A stretch of DNA of 64,000 nt from Pseudomonas sp. MM211 (GCF_020386635.1 NZ_CP081942.1:3968001-4032000), one strand, 5' to 3'. Shown: positions 50,670 through 63,867, counted from the stretch's first letter. Notes: generated from the letters alone by a model not told the origin. Numbers and translations: made by a program.

Positions 50670-50782
50670 GAGGCAACCCTACCAGCCACACCCCGGCACA
50701 CAATGTTCCCGCTGTGGCTGCTTCCTTCCGGATCTGACCAGGTTCACGGGTAATCGTTGCGGGGGGACCGGCAGGGCCACCA
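50670..50782 (-). ncRNA. ffs: Signal recognition particle 4.5S RNA
   Basis: The minus strand carries the conserved SRP domain IV: CCTGGTCAGATCCGGAAGGAAGCAGCC, inside a long hairpin whose outer ends GGCCCTGCC and GGTAGGGTTGCC pair. Size of about 113 bases matches gammaproteobacterial 4.5S RNA. It binds Ffh and directs membrane proteins to FtsY/SecYEG. Ends are approximate. Confidence 0.92.
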
Positions 50783-50814
50783 TAACGCAGCTCACCTTGC
50801 AGTGAGCCGGCGCC

Positions 50815-50842
50815 ATTGTACCGGCTTGCGCTGAACTTACAA
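50815..50842 (-). promoter_or_regulatory. Promoter of the 4.5S RNA gene
   Basis: -35 TTGTAA (50837-50842), 16-base spacer, -10 TACAAT (50815-50820), GC-rich GGCGCCGGC discriminator as in stable RNA promoters. Transcription would start about 25 bases before the mature RNA. Confidence 0.6.
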
Positions 50843-50874
50843 CTGCTTCAAGCACTTAGCGCTAATGCCAGCGA

Positions 50875-52509
50875 CTAGACGCGAAAGCGCCCCACCAACC
50901 GGGCAAGGTCGCTGGACAGCTCGGACAAGCGCTGGCTGGCCGCGGTGCTCTGTTGCGAGGTATGCGCTGCCTCGTTGGAAAGCTCGCGGATATCGCTGAT
51001 GTTGCGGGCGATTTCCTCGGTAACGCTGCTCTGCTCCTCGCAGGCGGTGGCGATCTGCGCGGCCATGTCGTTGATGCGCTGCAGCGAATCGCCGGTATCG
51101 CTCAATGCCTGATCGACACCGGCAGCCTGTTCGACGCTTTCGCGCGCCTTGACGCTGCCCGCGTGGGTGGCTTTGACCGCATTCTGCACGCCGCCCTGTA
51201 AACGCTGAATCATCTCCTGAATGTCTTTGGTGGACTCCTGGGTACGAGCGGCCAGCGCCCGAACTTCATCAGCGACCACCGCAAAACCGCGACCTTGTTC
51301 GCCGGCACGGGCCGCTTCGATGGCGGCATTAAGGGCCAGCAGGTTGGTCTGTTCGGCGATGCCACGGATCACCGCCAACACCTCACCGATCTTGCCTGCT
51401 TCCTGCTCGAGGGCCTGGATGCTGTCCGAGGCGCTTTCCACCTCGTGCGCCAGTTGCCGAATCGACTGGATGGTCGCCCCGACCACCCGCTCGCCGTCAC
51501 GGGACTGGGTTTCTGCGTTGCGTACCGCATCCGCCGCGCCTTGAGCACTGCGCGCCACTTCATGCACCGCGGCACTCATCTCGGTAGCCGCTGTACTGAC
51601 CTGATCCACCGCCGCATGCTCACTGTTGATCAGGCGATCATTCGCACTCGCCATGCCAGCCAGGCTCTGCGCAGAGCTTGCGACTTCCCCAGTCACGCGA
51701 CCTACTTCGCTGATCAGCGGCTGCAGCTTGTCGAGAAAGCGGTTGAACGCCTGACTCAGGCGCCCCAGCTCATCGCGTGAGGTCACCTCCAGGCGCACCC
51801 GCAGATCCCCATCGCCATCGGCCAACTGCTCGATGCGGGTGAGCAATCGGTGCAGCGGCCGGGTGATGAGCGCAGGGAAACCGATGATCAGCAACAAGCA
51901 AACCAGCAACCCACAGATAACCACCGCTCCCTGCTGCCAGGCCAGGCGTTCGCCATGGGCAATGGCGGCAACGCCCAGCCCATTGGCGGCCTGATCCTCC
52001 AGCTCACCGAGCTTGTCGATCACATCACGCATGGCATCGAACTGCGCCTCGCTGTCACCAAAGCTGAGTCGCGACGCGGCAGCAGGATCGGTAGCAGCCA
52101 ACTGCACGACCTGCGCAGCCGTGCGCTCCCAACTGGTGAAGGCACGTTCGAAGTCCGCGACCAATCGCAGCGCCTCGTCGCCTGGCTGCATCTGCGCATA
52201 AGCCTTGACCCGGTCGGCGGCCTGCTTAACGTTGTCCACCTGTGACTTACGAAGGTCAGCTACATGATTCTCAGCGACCTCGCCCAACAGGCTGCGCTCA
52301 GCGACCAATGCCTGGTAAAGGTCACGATCAGCATTGAGGAGCAGACTGACGCCCGGCAGGTAGCGGTGGGTCAGGCGATTGCTGGAGTCGACGACCTGGC
52401 CAATGCCCCACATGCCCAGCGCGCCCATCAGCAGCAGTAACAGGGCCAGAAAGATGATCGGCAGAGCGATCTTCGAACGAAACCCGAGATCAGCGAGCAA
52501 GCGCAGCAT
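50875..52509 (-). CDS. Methyl-accepting chemotaxis protein
   Basis: A 544-aa chemoreceptor. First membrane helix at about 14-37, a periplasmic four-helix-bundle type sensor to about 190, second helix ([16 protein letters not shown]), HAMP domain ([21 protein letters not shown]) and a signalling domain with the conserved hairpin [34 protein letters not shown]. It ends without a CheR-binding pentapeptide. The start at 52509 ([10 protein letters not shown]) is chosen since the preceding 55 in-frame codons are not membrane-protein-like. Ligand unknown. Confidence 0.93.
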   Translation of the reverse strand: MLRLLADLGFRSKIALPIIFLALLLLLMGALGMWGIGQVVDSSNRLTHRYLPGVSLLLNADRDLYQALVAERSLLGEVAENHVADLRKSQVDNVKQAADRVKAYAQMQPGDEALRLVADFERAFTSWERTAAQVVQLAATDPAAASRLSFGDSEAQFDAMRDVIDKLGELEDQAANGLGVAAIAHGERLAWQQGAVVICGLLVCLLLIIGFPALITRPLHRLLTRIEQLADGDGDLRVRLEVTSRDELGRLSQAFNRFLDKLQPLISEVGRVTGEVASSAQSLAGMASANDRLINSEHAAVDQVSTAATEMSAAVHEVARSAQGAADAVRNAETQSRDGERVVGATIQSIRQLAHEVESASDSIQALEQEAGKIGEVLAVIRGIAEQTNLLALNAAIEAARAGEQGRGFAVVADEVRALAARTQESTKDIQEMIQRLQGGVQNAVKATHAGSVKARESVEQAAGVDQALSDTGDSLQRINDMAAQIATACEEQSSVTEEIARNISDIRELSNEAAHTSQQSTAASQRLSELSSDLARLVGRFRV

Positions 52510-52800
52510 GGCAACCCCCGAACAGCTATGGACTGGTTCTGGTACGTCGTTTCCAGCAGCATAGCTGCAATCCGCCTCACCGCGCAGGCACACAGCCAGC
52601 ATCGCACCGCTCTCACCCGAAAACGCAGGTAAACCGAAAAACTGTGGCGGATGCCCGTAATTGAGCACTGCCACGGGAATTTACCGTGAGCAGGTAGGTC
52701 ACAATGAAGCCTGATTGACCGGGAAAACCGCCCAGTCGATCGCCTATGATGCGCGGGCATTAATCAATGCCACACTTTTTCATCCCCAAGGAGCAACCAC

Positions 52801-53079
52801 ATGGCCATTACCAAAGACCAATTGATCGGTGACATCGCAGAAGCCATCGACACGCCGAAGACCACCGTCCGTGCGGCGCTCGATCAACTCAGCGAGATCG
52901 TCAGCGACGCCTTGGAAAATGGTGGTGAAATCACCCTGCCAGGTATCGGCAAACTGAAGGTCAGCGAGCGCCCTGCCCGCACCGGCCGCAACCCGCAGAC
53001 TGGCAAAGCCATCGAAATCGCTGCCAAGAAAGTAGTGAAGTTCGTACCGGCCAAGGCCCTGACCGACGCGGTCAACTGA
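52801..53079 (+). CDS. hupA: HU-family DNA-binding protein
   Basis: A 92-aa nucleoid protein starting MAITKDQLIGDIAEAID, with the DNA-binding arm around ARTGRNPQTGKAIEI. AAGGAG is well placed. This sequence type corresponds to the second HU of pseudomonads (HupA/HupN) rather than HupB. A stem-loop follows its stop. Confidence 0.9.
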   Translation: MAITKDQLIGDIAEAIDTPKTTVRAALDQLSEIVSDALENGGEITLPGIGKLKVSERPARTGRNPQTGKAIEIAAKKVVKFVPAKALTDAVN

Positions 53080-53086
53080 TCTATCG

Positions 53087-53110
53087 GCGGGGCGTCACCA
53101 GGCGCCCCGC
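53087..53110 (+). terminator. Stem-loop after the HU gene
   Basis: GCGGGGCG-TCACCAGG-CGCCCCGC, perfect 8-bp GC stem eight bases after the stop, without a T-run. Confidence 0.45.
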
Positions 53111-53200
53111 TGCATCCCCGCAACACGCCCCTCTCGATAAGACTGAACCCACGCCGACCTGTCGCCTCAAACGACGACATCCGTCAGACGCAGGTTCGCC

Positions 53201-54910
53201 ATGCCCGCCGACCGCGAACTCACCTTCCGTGCACTGTTTTCAGGTGTGCTGCTTGGCGCCTTGCTGACGCCTTCGAATATCTATTCCGGCCTGAAGATCG
53301 GCTGGTCGTTCAACATGTCGATCATCGCCCTGCTGGTCAGTTACGGTATCTGGCAAAGCCTGGTGCGTTGGCGTCTGGGCACCGCCTGGAGCATGCGCGA
53401 GAGCAACATCAACCAGACCACGGCATCGGCTGCCGCGTCTATCATCTCCGGCGGTCTGGTCGCGCCGATACCGGCCTATACCCTGCTGACCGGCCAGCAA
53501 CTGCCCACACTGCCACTGGTGGCCTGGGTGTTCTCGGTGAGTTTTCTGGGTATCTGGGTGGCCTGGTACCTGCGCCGCAGCATGGTCGAGGACACGAGGC
53601 TGCGCTTTCCCGAAGCGGTCGCCACCCTGGAAACCATGCAGCAGGTCTACAACCATGGCCGTGACGCGCTGCAGCGTCTCTACGTGCTGGGCGCGGCAGC
53701 CTTGCTCGGCGGCCTGGTCAAGTGGGCCGATACGCTGCTGGCGCTGCCGCGCTGGTCGCCCTCGGCGAGCCTGGAACGGCTTACCTTCAGCCTCGATCCC
53801 TCACCACTGCTGATCGGTTTTGGCGGCATCATCGGTACTCGCGTCGGTCTTTCCCTGCTGCTCGGTGCGTTGATCGCCTGGGGTGGCCTGGCGCCCTGGT
53901 TGCTCGGCAGCGGCCTGGTGCCCATCGCAGAAGACGCCAGCGGCCCGCAATTCGGCCCCTTGGTGGAATGGCTGTTGTGGCCCGGCGTGACATTGCTGGT
54001 ATGCGCCACGCTTACCTCCCTGGCAGTGCGCTATCGCGTCAGCCGGCGCCTGGCCAAAGCGGCGCCCGGCAGCAGCAGACAGGCACCGGCAAAGCTGCCG
54101 TTGGTCATGCTCGCACTGGCATCACTGCTGGTGGTCACGTTGCAGGTACTGCTGTTCGATATCGACCCGCTGATGGCGCTGCTCAGCGTGCCGCTGGCGG
54201 TCGCCCTCGCCTGCATGGCGGCGCGGGTGGTGGGCGCCACCGGCATTCCCCCGATTGGTGCCACGGGCCAGTTGTCCCAGCTGACCTTCGGTCTCATCGC
54301 GCCGGGTCAGGTCGGCGTCAACCTGATGGCTGCCAATACCGCTGGAGGCGCTGCCGGGCAATGCACCGATCTGCTCAATGACTTCCGGGTTGGCCATGCC
54401 ATCGGTGCCAAACCCTACAACCAGCTGATCGCCCAGTGCCTGGGCATCTTCGTCGGCAGCATCGTCGGCGTGCTGGTCTATCAGATTCTGATTCCCGACC
54501 CGCAGGCCATGCTGATTACCGAGCAATGGCCCGCTCCGGCAGTGGCCACCTGGAAAGCGGTAGCCGAAGTGCTGGGCTACGGCCTCGACTCGATCAACAG
54601 CAGCATCCGCTGGGCCATGCTGGTCGGCGCCCTCTGCGGCGTGCTGTTCGGCATATTGGAAGCCAGCCTGCCCGTGCAATCGACCTTTGCCCGCCTGCTG
54701 CCGAGCTCGGCGGCATTCGGCCTGGCGTTCATCATCCCCGCCTCCATCTCGCTGATGATGGCGCTGGGCGCAATGCTCGCCTGGGTGATTCAGTCACGCT
54801 GGAGGAGCCTGGGCGAACGCTTCACCATCGCCGCAGCGGCCGGCCTGGTGGCCGGGGAAAGCATCGTCGGTGTTGGTGTGTCGTTCTGGATGATGTTCGC
54901 GGGTGGCTGA
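53201..54910 (+). CDS. OPT-family oligopeptide/metal-chelate transporter
   Basis: A 569-aa inner-membrane protein with roughly 14-16 helices. LTPSNIYSGLKIGWSFNMSI and NINQTTASAAASIISGG near the N terminus, then a later half with GQCTDLLNDFRVGHAIGAKP, place it in the OPT superfamily. Bacterial members move peptides or metal complexes; the substrate here is unknown. The weak ribosome binding site fits a low-abundance membrane protein. Confidence 0.85.
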   Translation: MPADRELTFRALFSGVLLGALLTPSNIYSGLKIGWSFNMSIIALLVSYGIWQSLVRWRLGTAWSMRESNINQTTASAAASIISGGLVAPIPAYTLLTGQQLPTLPLVAWVFSVSFLGIWVAWYLRRSMVEDTRLRFPEAVATLETMQQVYNHGRDALQRLYVLGAAALLGGLVKWADTLLALPRWSPSASLERLTFSLDPSPLLIGFGGIIGTRVGLSLLLGALIAWGGLAPWLLGSGLVPIAEDASGPQFGPLVEWLLWPGVTLLVCATLTSLAVRYRVSRRLAKAAPGSSRQAPAKLPLVMLALASLLVVTLQVLLFDIDPLMALLSVPLAVALACMAARVVGATGIPPIGATGQLSQLTFGLIAPGQVGVNLMAANTAGGAAGQCTDLLNDFRVGHAIGAKPYNQLIAQCLGIFVGSIVGVLVYQILIPDPQAMLITEQWPAPAVATWKAVAEVLGYGLDSINSSIRWAMLVGALCGVLFGILEASLPVQSTFARLLPSSAAFGLAFIIPASISLMMALGAMLAWVIQSRWRSLGERFTIAAAAGLVAGESIVGVGVSFWMMFAGG

Positions 54911-54924
54911 GGGTTGATGCCGGG

Positions 54925-55050
54925 ATCGCCGGCAAGCCGGCTCCTAAACAAGCCATACACCGTAGGAGCCCGCTTGCGGGCGAGAACGATTGCGGCCATC
55001 ACGCAGAACCCAGGCATGACCGCCATTCGCCGGCAAGCCGGCTCCTACAC
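54925..55050. repeat. Cluster of three REP-like repeats
   Basis: ATCGCCGGCAAGCCGGCTCCTA (54925-54946), the oppositely oriented GTAGGAGCCCGCTTGCGGGCGAG (54962-54984) and TTCGCCGGCAAGCCGGCTCCTAC (55026-55048). Same family as the pair at 24029-24089. Confidence 0.8.
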
Positions 55051-55086
55051 GGTCGTTACGCCACGCGCACGTTGGCGATCGTTGGA

Positions 55087-55160
55087 TCGTAGCCTGGCGT
55101 TGAGCGCAGCGATACCCAGGGGTCTTCCCGGGTGTCGCTGCGCTCAACGCCAGGCTACGA
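55087..55160. repeat. Long inverted repeat with 34-bp arms
   Basis: TCGTAGCCTGGCGTTGAGCG.. (55087-55121) pairs with its complement (55127-55160) with one mismatch and one bulge around a tiny loop. It lies 45 bases beyond the ligA stop, between converging OPT and ligA genes, and may stop transcripts. Confidence 0.7.
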
Positions 55161-55204
55161 GAAGCAACGAATAAGGGTGATGGGGATTAGCTGTCGCTAC
55201 TAAA

Positions 55205-57670
<2,466 letters not shown>

Positions 57671-58498
57671 TTAGCGTTTTTGCGTCAACAGTCGGCGCTC
57701 ATATTCGACGATGCGCTGACGGTAATGCTCGATGGTTTGTGCAGTAAGTACGCTGCGCTGATCGTCTTTCAGCTCGCCGTTGAGCTCGTGAGCCAACTTG
57801 CGCGCCGCGGCGACCATCACATCGAAAGCCTGCTTGGGGTGGCGCGGGCCTGGCAAGCCGAGGAAGAAGCTCACCGCACGGGTGCTGAAACCTTCGATGT
57901 CGTCCAGGTCAAACGTGCCCGGCTTCAGTGCGTTGGCCATCGAGAACAGCACCTCGCCATTGCCAGCCATGCTTTCGTGACGGTGGAAGATATCCATCTC
58001 GCCGAAACGCAGGCCACTTTCCAGAATGTTCTGCAGCAGTGCAGGGACCTTGAAGCCTTGCTCATCGCGAGAAATAACGTTGATCACCAGCACTTCGTCA
58101 ACCGGCGCCTGATCCTTGTTCACCGTTTTGGCGGACAGGCTGTCGCGACCGCTGTCTTCGTCGTCGACTGGCGTCAGCAACATCGGCACTGGCTCGTCAG
58201 CGGCCAGATCCAGATCGCCCTGGCGCGGCTCGCCACGGCGACGGCTGTTGACGTCCCGCGCGCTCAGCGACGGCAGATCGTCCTCGTCCAGCGACGGTTC
58301 GTTATTGCGCTCAATCACTCGGGGCGGGCTGAGCAGATCGGGATCACCGTCCTCATCAGGCAAATTGGATACGCTGCGATCCAGCCGGAACTTCAGCTTG
58401 CCCTTGCCACCGCGCATCCGCCGCCAACCATCGAAAAGGATGCCGGTGATGACGATGATACCGATGATGATCAGCCACTCGCGTAGACCGAATTCCAT
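57671..58498 (-). CDS. zipA: Cell division protein ZipA
   Basis: A 275-aa divisome protein that anchors FtsZ to the inner membrane. One N-terminal membrane helix ([21 protein letters not shown]), a charged linker to about 130, and the C-terminal FtsZ-binding domain ([39 protein letters not shown]). Lies between smc and ligA on the same strand. The 224-base gap to smc may contain its own promoter. Confidence 0.95.
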   Translation of the reverse strand: MEFGLREWLIIIGIIVITGILFDGWRRMRGGKGKLKFRLDRSVSNLPDEDGDPDLLSPPRVIERNNEPSLDEDDLPSLSARDVNSRRRGEPRQGDLDLAADEPVPMLLTPVDDEDSGRDSLSAKTVNKDQAPVDEVLVINVISRDEQGFKVPALLQNILESGLRFGEMDIFHRHESMAGNGEVLFSMANALKPGTFDLDDIEGFSTRAVSFFLGLPGPRHPKQAFDVMVAAARKLAHELNGELKDDQRSVLTAQTIEHYRQRIVEYERRLLTQKR

Positions 58499-58722
58499 GA
58501 AATGTCCTGACCCCTAGAGCAAAAATTGATAAAAAAAGGCGTCCTGGCCCGTCTTGATGACCTTGAAACGTGGCGCCAACTCCATGTTCTGAATGGCGTT
58601 TTCCCACGTGCAACAAAAGTGGGCGTTAAGCTAGCACGACGAAAGACAACTTTACACCGGCAAACACTGTAAAACCGCCGCTCCCGGCAGTTTTTACGCA
58701 ACAGAATCTGTGTTGCGACGCT

Positions 58723-61700
58723 TCAGCTATCCACCATCGCCAATGCCTCCTCCACATCCACCGCCACCAGTCGTGAGCAGCCAGGCTCATGCATGGTCAC
58801 GCCCATCAACTGATCGGCCATTTCCATGGCGATCTTGTTATGGGTGATGTAGATGAACTGCACGGTTGCCGACATCTCCTTGACCAGCCGCGCATACCGC
58901 CCGACGTTGGCATCGTCCAGCGGCGCATCCACCTCGTCGAGCATGCAGAACGGGGCCGGATTGAGCTGGAAAATCGAAAATACCAGCGCCAGCGCCGTCA
59001 ATGCCTTCTCGCCGCCGGACAGCAAATGGATGGTGCTGTTCTTCTTGCCCGGCGGGCGCGCCATGATGGTCACCCCGGTATCGAGTAGATCTTCGCCGGT
59101 GAGTTCCAAATATGCGCTGCCGCCACCGAAAACTTTCGGGAAAAGCGCCTGCAGACCGGCGTTGATCTGGTCGAAGGTTTCCTTGAAACGGTTGCGGGTT
59201 TCCCGGTCGATCTTGCGGATGACGTTTTCCAGGGTATCCAGTGCTTCGACCAGGTCGGCGTTCTGGGCGTCCAGGTAGCGCTTGCGCTCGGACTGCTGCT
59301 GGTACTCCTCGATGGCCGCCAGGTTGATCGCGCCCAAGCGCTGGATACGTGCCGCCATCTGCTCCAGCGTCTGTTCCCAGGCATTTTCGCTGGCGCCCTC
59401 AGGCAGCGTGGCGAGCACCCCATGCAGGTCGTAGCTGTCTTCCAGCAACTGATCCTGCAGGGCCTTGCGGCGTACATTTAGCGACTGCCACTCAAGGCGC
59501 TGCTGCTCCAGTTGGCCACGCAACAATTGCGATTGCTGCTCGGCCTGGGTACGGCGCTTTTCAGCATCACGCAGTTCGCGGTCGGCATCTTCAAGGGCCA
59601 GCCGCGCCAAACGCAGCTCTTCCTCGACACTCATACGCCGCTCGAGCAGTTCCTCGAGTTTCATGCGCAGCTCTTCCAGCGGGGCGGCGCCCTCTTCCAG
59701 ATTCAGATCAAGCTGTTCGCGCTTTTCATGCAGGCGCTCGGATTGCAGTTCAAGGCGTTCGAGCGCCTGGCGCGTTGAATCGTGCTGAACGCGTAGCGAG
59801 CCCAGGCGCACCGCCAGCTGGTGGGCATGATCCTTGTGCTGGCGGGCGTCCTGACGCACCCGGTCGAGCCGTTCGCGCAAGGCGTCGCGGCTGGCCAGCA
59901 GGCTCTCGCGCTGCTCGTTGTCGAGGGCCATGCTGTCCAGCGCATCCTGCAGGTGCAGGCGTGATTCGCCGAGTTGCTCATGCTCCAGAGCACGCTGCTC
60001 GGCAAGCTCGTGTTGCTCGGCCTCGATGCGCTGGCGACGCAGCAGTAGTTGCTCGGCCTTGGCCTGACCAGCAGAAAGCTGAGCTTTCAGCTCGCCCAGG
60101 CGACGCGCCTGATCCTGCAGCTGACGACGCTGCTGTTCACGTAATTCTTCTGCATCGCGCTGACGCTCGCGCAGCACCAGCAAGCGCTCGTCGAGCAGCG
60201 CCAATGCGGCCTCGCGCTCTTCGCGCTCCAGGCCCAGGCTTTCCAGCTCCTGGCCACGTGCGAGCACGCCGCTCTGCGCCTCGCTGGCACGGCGAACGCG
60301 CAGAAAATGCCGGCCGACCCAGTAACCATCACGGCTGACCAGGCTTTCGCCGGGCGCGAGGCCTGCGCGCTCTACCAAGGCCTGGTCGAGGTTCTCAACC
60401 GGGCGCACGCGACCCAGCCAGGGGGTCAGATCGACCGGTGATTCGATCTTGTCCAGCAGGCTGCCGGGTATTCGCTCGCCATCGCTGCCGGTCGACACCA
60501 GGCGCAGCTCACCCTTATCCAGGGAGGAGAAGTCCAGGCCATTGAAATCATCCTGCAGAACGGCCTGCAAATCGGCGCCGAGCACGGTTTCCACGGCCAG
60601 TTCCCAGCCGGCTTCCACACGCAGACCTTCGGCCAAGCGTGGGCGCTTGTCCAGGCCATGTTCGCGCAACCACTCTGCCGCGCCGGTGCCGGGATCCAGC
60701 GCAGCCTGTTGCAGCGCTTCCAGAGAAGCCAGGCGGCCATTCAGGCGCTGCAGCTCACCCTGAGCCTGCTGCTGGGCCTGGCCTGCATGCTGAAGGTCTT
60801 CGCGAAGCTGTTGCAAACCGTCTGCCTGCTCGGTTTCCTGCTCCTGCAACTGTTCCAGATCCAGTTCACCGACGGCGATCTGCTCACCCAACTCGATGAT
60901 CGCCGCATCTTCGGGGTCGGCGGCCAACTGCTGCAGTTCGTCGACCAGGCGCCGTTGGCGCTCGCTGAGGCGTTCCAGGCTGTGTTCCAGCTGCTGGATG
61001 CGCGACTGCTGCACTTCCGCCTGGCGACGGGGCTCGGCGCTGCGTTGGTTGAAGCCGTCCCACTGCTCCTGCCAGCCGTGCATGCCCGTTTCGGCTTCTT
61101 CCAGAGCGACGGCAGACTCTTCGGCTGCGGCGGCAGTAATTTCCTGCTCCGGCTCGAGCATGGCCAGTTCTTCGCCCAAGGTCGCCAGTAAAGTGCGGTC
61201 ATGGCCCAGGTGCGATTCGGTTTCCAGGCGCGTGCGCTCGGCTTCGCGCAGGTCGTCCTGTAACTGGCGCAGGCGCTGCTGGCCATGCTGAATGCTCTGC
61301 TCGACACGGGCAATATCGCCGCCCACCGAATAGAAGCGCCCCTGCACCAGGTTGAAACCTTCGGATAGCTCGTGATGACCGTCGCGCAGGCGTTCGATGC
61401 TGGCGTCAGCATTGCGCTGCTCGGCAACCAGAGCCTCGAAACCAACTTCCTGGTTACCGATCACCGCCTCGCGCTGGCCAACCTGCTCGTTCAACGCCTG
61501 CCAACGCAACGCGGTGAGCTGGGCTTTGAGCTGGCGCTCTTCGGCTTTGTATTCCTGATACTTTTCTGCCGCCTGGGCCTGGCGATGCAAGCGCTCGAGC
61601 TGCCGTTCCAGCTCATCGCGCAGGTCGCTCAGACGCGCCAAGTTTTCGTGGGTACGGCGGATGCGGTTCTCGGTCTCGCGGCGGCGCTCCTTGTACTTGG

Positions 61701-62211
61701 AGATACCCGCGGCTTCCTCGATGAAATTTCGCAGCTCTTCCGGCTTGGCCTCGATCAGCTTGCTGATCATGCCCTGCTCGATGATCGAGTAACTGCGCGG
61801 CCCCAGGCCGGTACCGAGGAAGATATCGGTGATGTCGCGACGCCGGCACTTCACGCCGTTGAGGAAATAGGTGTTCTGGCTGTCTCGGGTCACCCGCCGG
61901 CGAATGGAGATTTCCGCGAAGGCCGCGTACTCGCCGGTCAGGGTGCCGTCGGAGTTGTCGAAGATCAGCTCGATGCTGGCCTGGGTCACCGGTTTGCGGG
62001 TGTTGGAGCCGTTGAAGATGACGTCGGTCATCGACTCGCCACGCAGGTTCTTCGCCGAGCTCTCGCCCATCACCCAGCGCACGGCATCGATGATATTAGA
62101 CTTGCCGCAGCCGTTTGGCCCGACGACCGCCGCCATGTTGCTCGGGAAATTCACCGTAGTGGGGTCGACGAAGGACTTGAAGCCCGCCAGCTTTATGGAC
62201 TTCAGGCGCAT
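58723..62211 (-). CDS. smc: Chromosome segregation protein SMC
   Basis: A 1162-aa SMC ATPase, the core of bacterial condensin. Walker A GPNGCGKSNIIDA at about 32-44, a Q-loop/signature region near GLGPRSYSIIEQGMISK, coiled coils on each side of a hinge (about 520-660), and at the C terminus the signature LLSGGEKALTALALVF and Walker B FCMLDEVDAPLDDANV. The coiled-coil parts are rich in Q, E, L and R. Confidence 0.97.
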   Translation of the reverse strand: MRLKSIKLAGFKSFVDPTTVNFPSNMAAVVGPNGCGKSNIIDAVRWVMGESSAKNLRGESMTDVIFNGSNTRKPVTQASIELIFDNSDGTLTGEYAAFAEISIRRRVTRDSQNTYFLNGVKCRRRDITDIFLGTGLGPRSYSIIEQGMISKLIEAKPEELRNFIEEAAGISKYKERRRETENRIRRTHENLARLSDLRDELERQLERLHRQAQAAEKYQEYKAEERQLKAQLTALRWQALNEQVGQREAVIGNQEVGFEALVAEQRNADASIERLRDGHHELSEGFNLVQGRFYSVGGDIARVEQSIQHGQQRLRQLQDDLREAERTRLETESHLGHDRTLLATLGEELAMLEPEQEITAAAAEESAVALEEAETGMHGWQEQWDGFNQRSAEPRRQAEVQQSRIQQLEHSLERLSERQRRLVDELQQLAADPEDAAIIELGEQIAVGELDLEQLQEQETEQADGLQQLREDLQHAGQAQQQAQGELQRLNGRLASLEALQQAALDPGTGAAEWLREHGLDKRPRLAEGLRVEAGWELAVETVLGADLQAVLQDDFNGLDFSSLDKGELRLVSTGSDGERIPGSLLDKIESPVDLTPWLGRVRPVENLDQALVERAGLAPGESLVSRDGYWVGRHFLRVRRASEAQSGVLARGQELESLGLEREEREAALALLDERLLVLRERQRDAEELREQQRRQLQDQARRLGELKAQLSAGQAKAEQLLLRRQRIEAEQHELAEQRALEHEQLGESRLHLQDALDSMALDNEQRESLLASRDALRERLDRVRQDARQHKDHAHQLAVRLGSLRVQHDSTRQALERLELQSERLHEKREQLDLNLEEGAAPLEELRMKLEELLERRMSVEEELRLARLALEDADRELRDAEKRRTQAEQQSQLLRGQLEQQRLEWQSLNVRRKALQDQLLEDSYDLHGVLATLPEGASENAWEQTLEQMAARIQRLGAINLAAIEEYQQQSERKRYLDAQNADLVEALDTLENVIRKIDRETRNRFKETFDQINAGLQALFPKVFGGGSAYLELTGEDLLDTGVTIMARPPGKKNSTIHLLSGGEKALTALALVFSIFQLNPAPFCMLDEVDAPLDDANVGRYARLVKEMSATVQFIYITHNKIAMEMADQLMGVTMHEPGCSRLVAVDVEEALAMVDS

Positions 62212-62483
62212 GCTGGCAAGCCCGCCGTCACGGCAACCAAACAGAGGATCAAGTCAGCGGCGCACAGCGTCATGTAAGTCCTTGAGGCGCAATGCTTTCG
62301 AGTGCGTAAAACTGGCCAATCGCCAGAAGGGCCGGGGAGTTTAGCACAGCAGCGCAGGTTGGCTGCGTGCTTGCCCATACATATACGGAACGCCCCATCA
62401 CCGGCAGCGATCCAATCGCCAAACCAGTGACATTGTCCGGGCGCCTTGCCTTGGCTTTCCATCCCCTCCTCGCGAGATTCATC

Positions 62484-63713
62484 ATGCCGACATACGCATG
62501 CGCAGCCAAACTGGATCGTTTGAATTTCTTCCTGGCTGATGTACGCGACGGGCTGGGGCCTTACCTGGCGATCTACCTGTTGACGGTGCATGACTGGAAG
62601 GCAGGCGACATCGGCCTGGTAATGGCGCTCGGCGGGCTGGCCGGACTGGCCTCGCAGATACCAGCTGGCGCGCTGGTCGACTGGGCCAAAGACAAGCGCG
62701 TGCTGATCGTCATGGCGGCGGCATTGGTGACGTTGTCCTGCCTGGTAGCGCTGTGGCAACCGGGTTTTACCTGGATCGTCATCAGCCAGGTGGCAGCCGG
62801 CATGGCCTCCTCGGTTTTTGCCCCCGCGCTGGCCGGCATCACCCTGGGTATCGTCGGCCCGAAAGCGTTTACCCGGCGCATAGCCCGCAACGAATCCTTC
62901 AACCATGCAGGCAATGCCACTGCGGCCCTGCTCGCCGGTGCCTTCGCCTACCTGTGGGGCCCAGCGGCGGTGTTTTACCTGATGACCGGCATGGCGCTGC
63001 TGAGCATGATTTCGGCCCTCGGCATTCCTCCAAACGCCATCGATGCCGACAGGGCACGCGGACGGCAAGCCGGCGCAGCGCTTACCCCCTTGCGCCACTT
63101 GCTGAGCCAGCCACCGTTGGTTCTGCTGGCGCTGAGCTGCGCCCTGTTCCATCTGGCGAACGCCGCCATGCTGCCCTTGGTCGGTCAGAAACTGGCCCTG
63201 GCCAACCCGGATCTGGCCACCACGCTTATCTCGGCCTGCATCGTCGCCGCCCAGTTGGTGATGATCCCTGCTGCCATGCTGGTCGGTGCCCGCGCTGACA
63301 GCTGGGGCCGCAAGCCGCTGCTGATGACCGGTTTTCTGATCCTGCCGATCCGTGGCGTGCTGTACACGCTCAGCGATGACCCGATCTGGCTGGTCTCGGT
63401 ACAACTGCTCGACGGCATCGGTGCAGGGCTGTTCGGCGCGCTCATCCCGCTGATGGTGCGCGATCTGACACAGGGCAGCGGCCACTTCAACATCAGCCTG
63501 GCTGCGGTGAGCCTGGTGTTCGGCATCGGCGCGGCGCTGAGCAACGGCCTGGCCGGCTACGTGGCAGAAGCCGGCGGGTACGACAGCGCCTTTCTGGTGC
63601 TTGCGGCGGTTGCCGGCTGTGCAGCCCTGCTGCTGATGTTCCTGCCGGAAACACTGCGTACGGCCGAGTCGGCGACGCAATCGCTGGATCTATCCCCGCG
63701 CGCGGCGTCCTGA
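62484..63713 (+). CDS. MFS transporter
   Basis: A 409-aa, 12-helix major facilitator protein. LNFFLADVRDGLGPYLAIYLL marks helix 1, and ALVDWAKDKRVL the loop 2-3 motif; the second half has ARADSWGRKPLLMTG. The start at 62484 (MPTYACAAK) fits the first helix best; upstream frame to 62367 is probably not coding. Divergent from smc. Substrate not identifiable. Confidence 0.85.
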   Translation: MPTYACAAKLDRLNFFLADVRDGLGPYLAIYLLTVHDWKAGDIGLVMALGGLAGLASQIPAGALVDWAKDKRVLIVMAAALVTLSCLVALWQPGFTWIVISQVAAGMASSVFAPALAGITLGIVGPKAFTRRIARNESFNHAGNATAALLAGAFAYLWGPAAVFYLMTGMALLSMISALGIPPNAIDADRARGRQAGAALTPLRHLLSQPPLVLLALSCALFHLANAAMLPLVGQKLALANPDLATTLISACIVAAQLVMIPAAMLVGARADSWGRKPLLMTGFLILPIRGVLYTLSDDPIWLVSVQLLDGIGAGLFGALIPLMVRDLTQGSGHFNISLAAVSLVFGIGAALSNGLAGYVAEAGGYDSAFLVLAAVAGCAALLLMFLPETLRTAESATQSLDLSPRAAS

Positions 63714-63717
63714 GCCC

Positions 63718-63747
63718 GCCTCCGCCGACATTCTTGTCGGCGGAGGC
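63718..63747 (+). terminator. Stem-loop after the MFS gene
   Basis: GCCTCCGCCGACA-TTCT-TGTCGGCGGAGGC, a perfect 13-bp stem with tetraloop four bases beyond the stop; no clear T-run follows. Confidence 0.6.
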
Positions 63748-63867
63748 GTTGTCCCGCAAAATCCCCTTTCACCCCGGCGAGCGCCCCCGCTCAGTGCGCT
63801 CGGCCCTGCAGGCTTTCGCCTGCGCGCGATGCCAAGCCCTGCTCCACCGAATTGCAATCGAGGCCCC

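Noticed and set aside
62202..63680. A 492-codon minus-strand frame opposite the MFS gene
   Set aside because: Low-complexity H/Q/R/G-rich shadow with no known domain; the MFS protein on the other strand is convincing.
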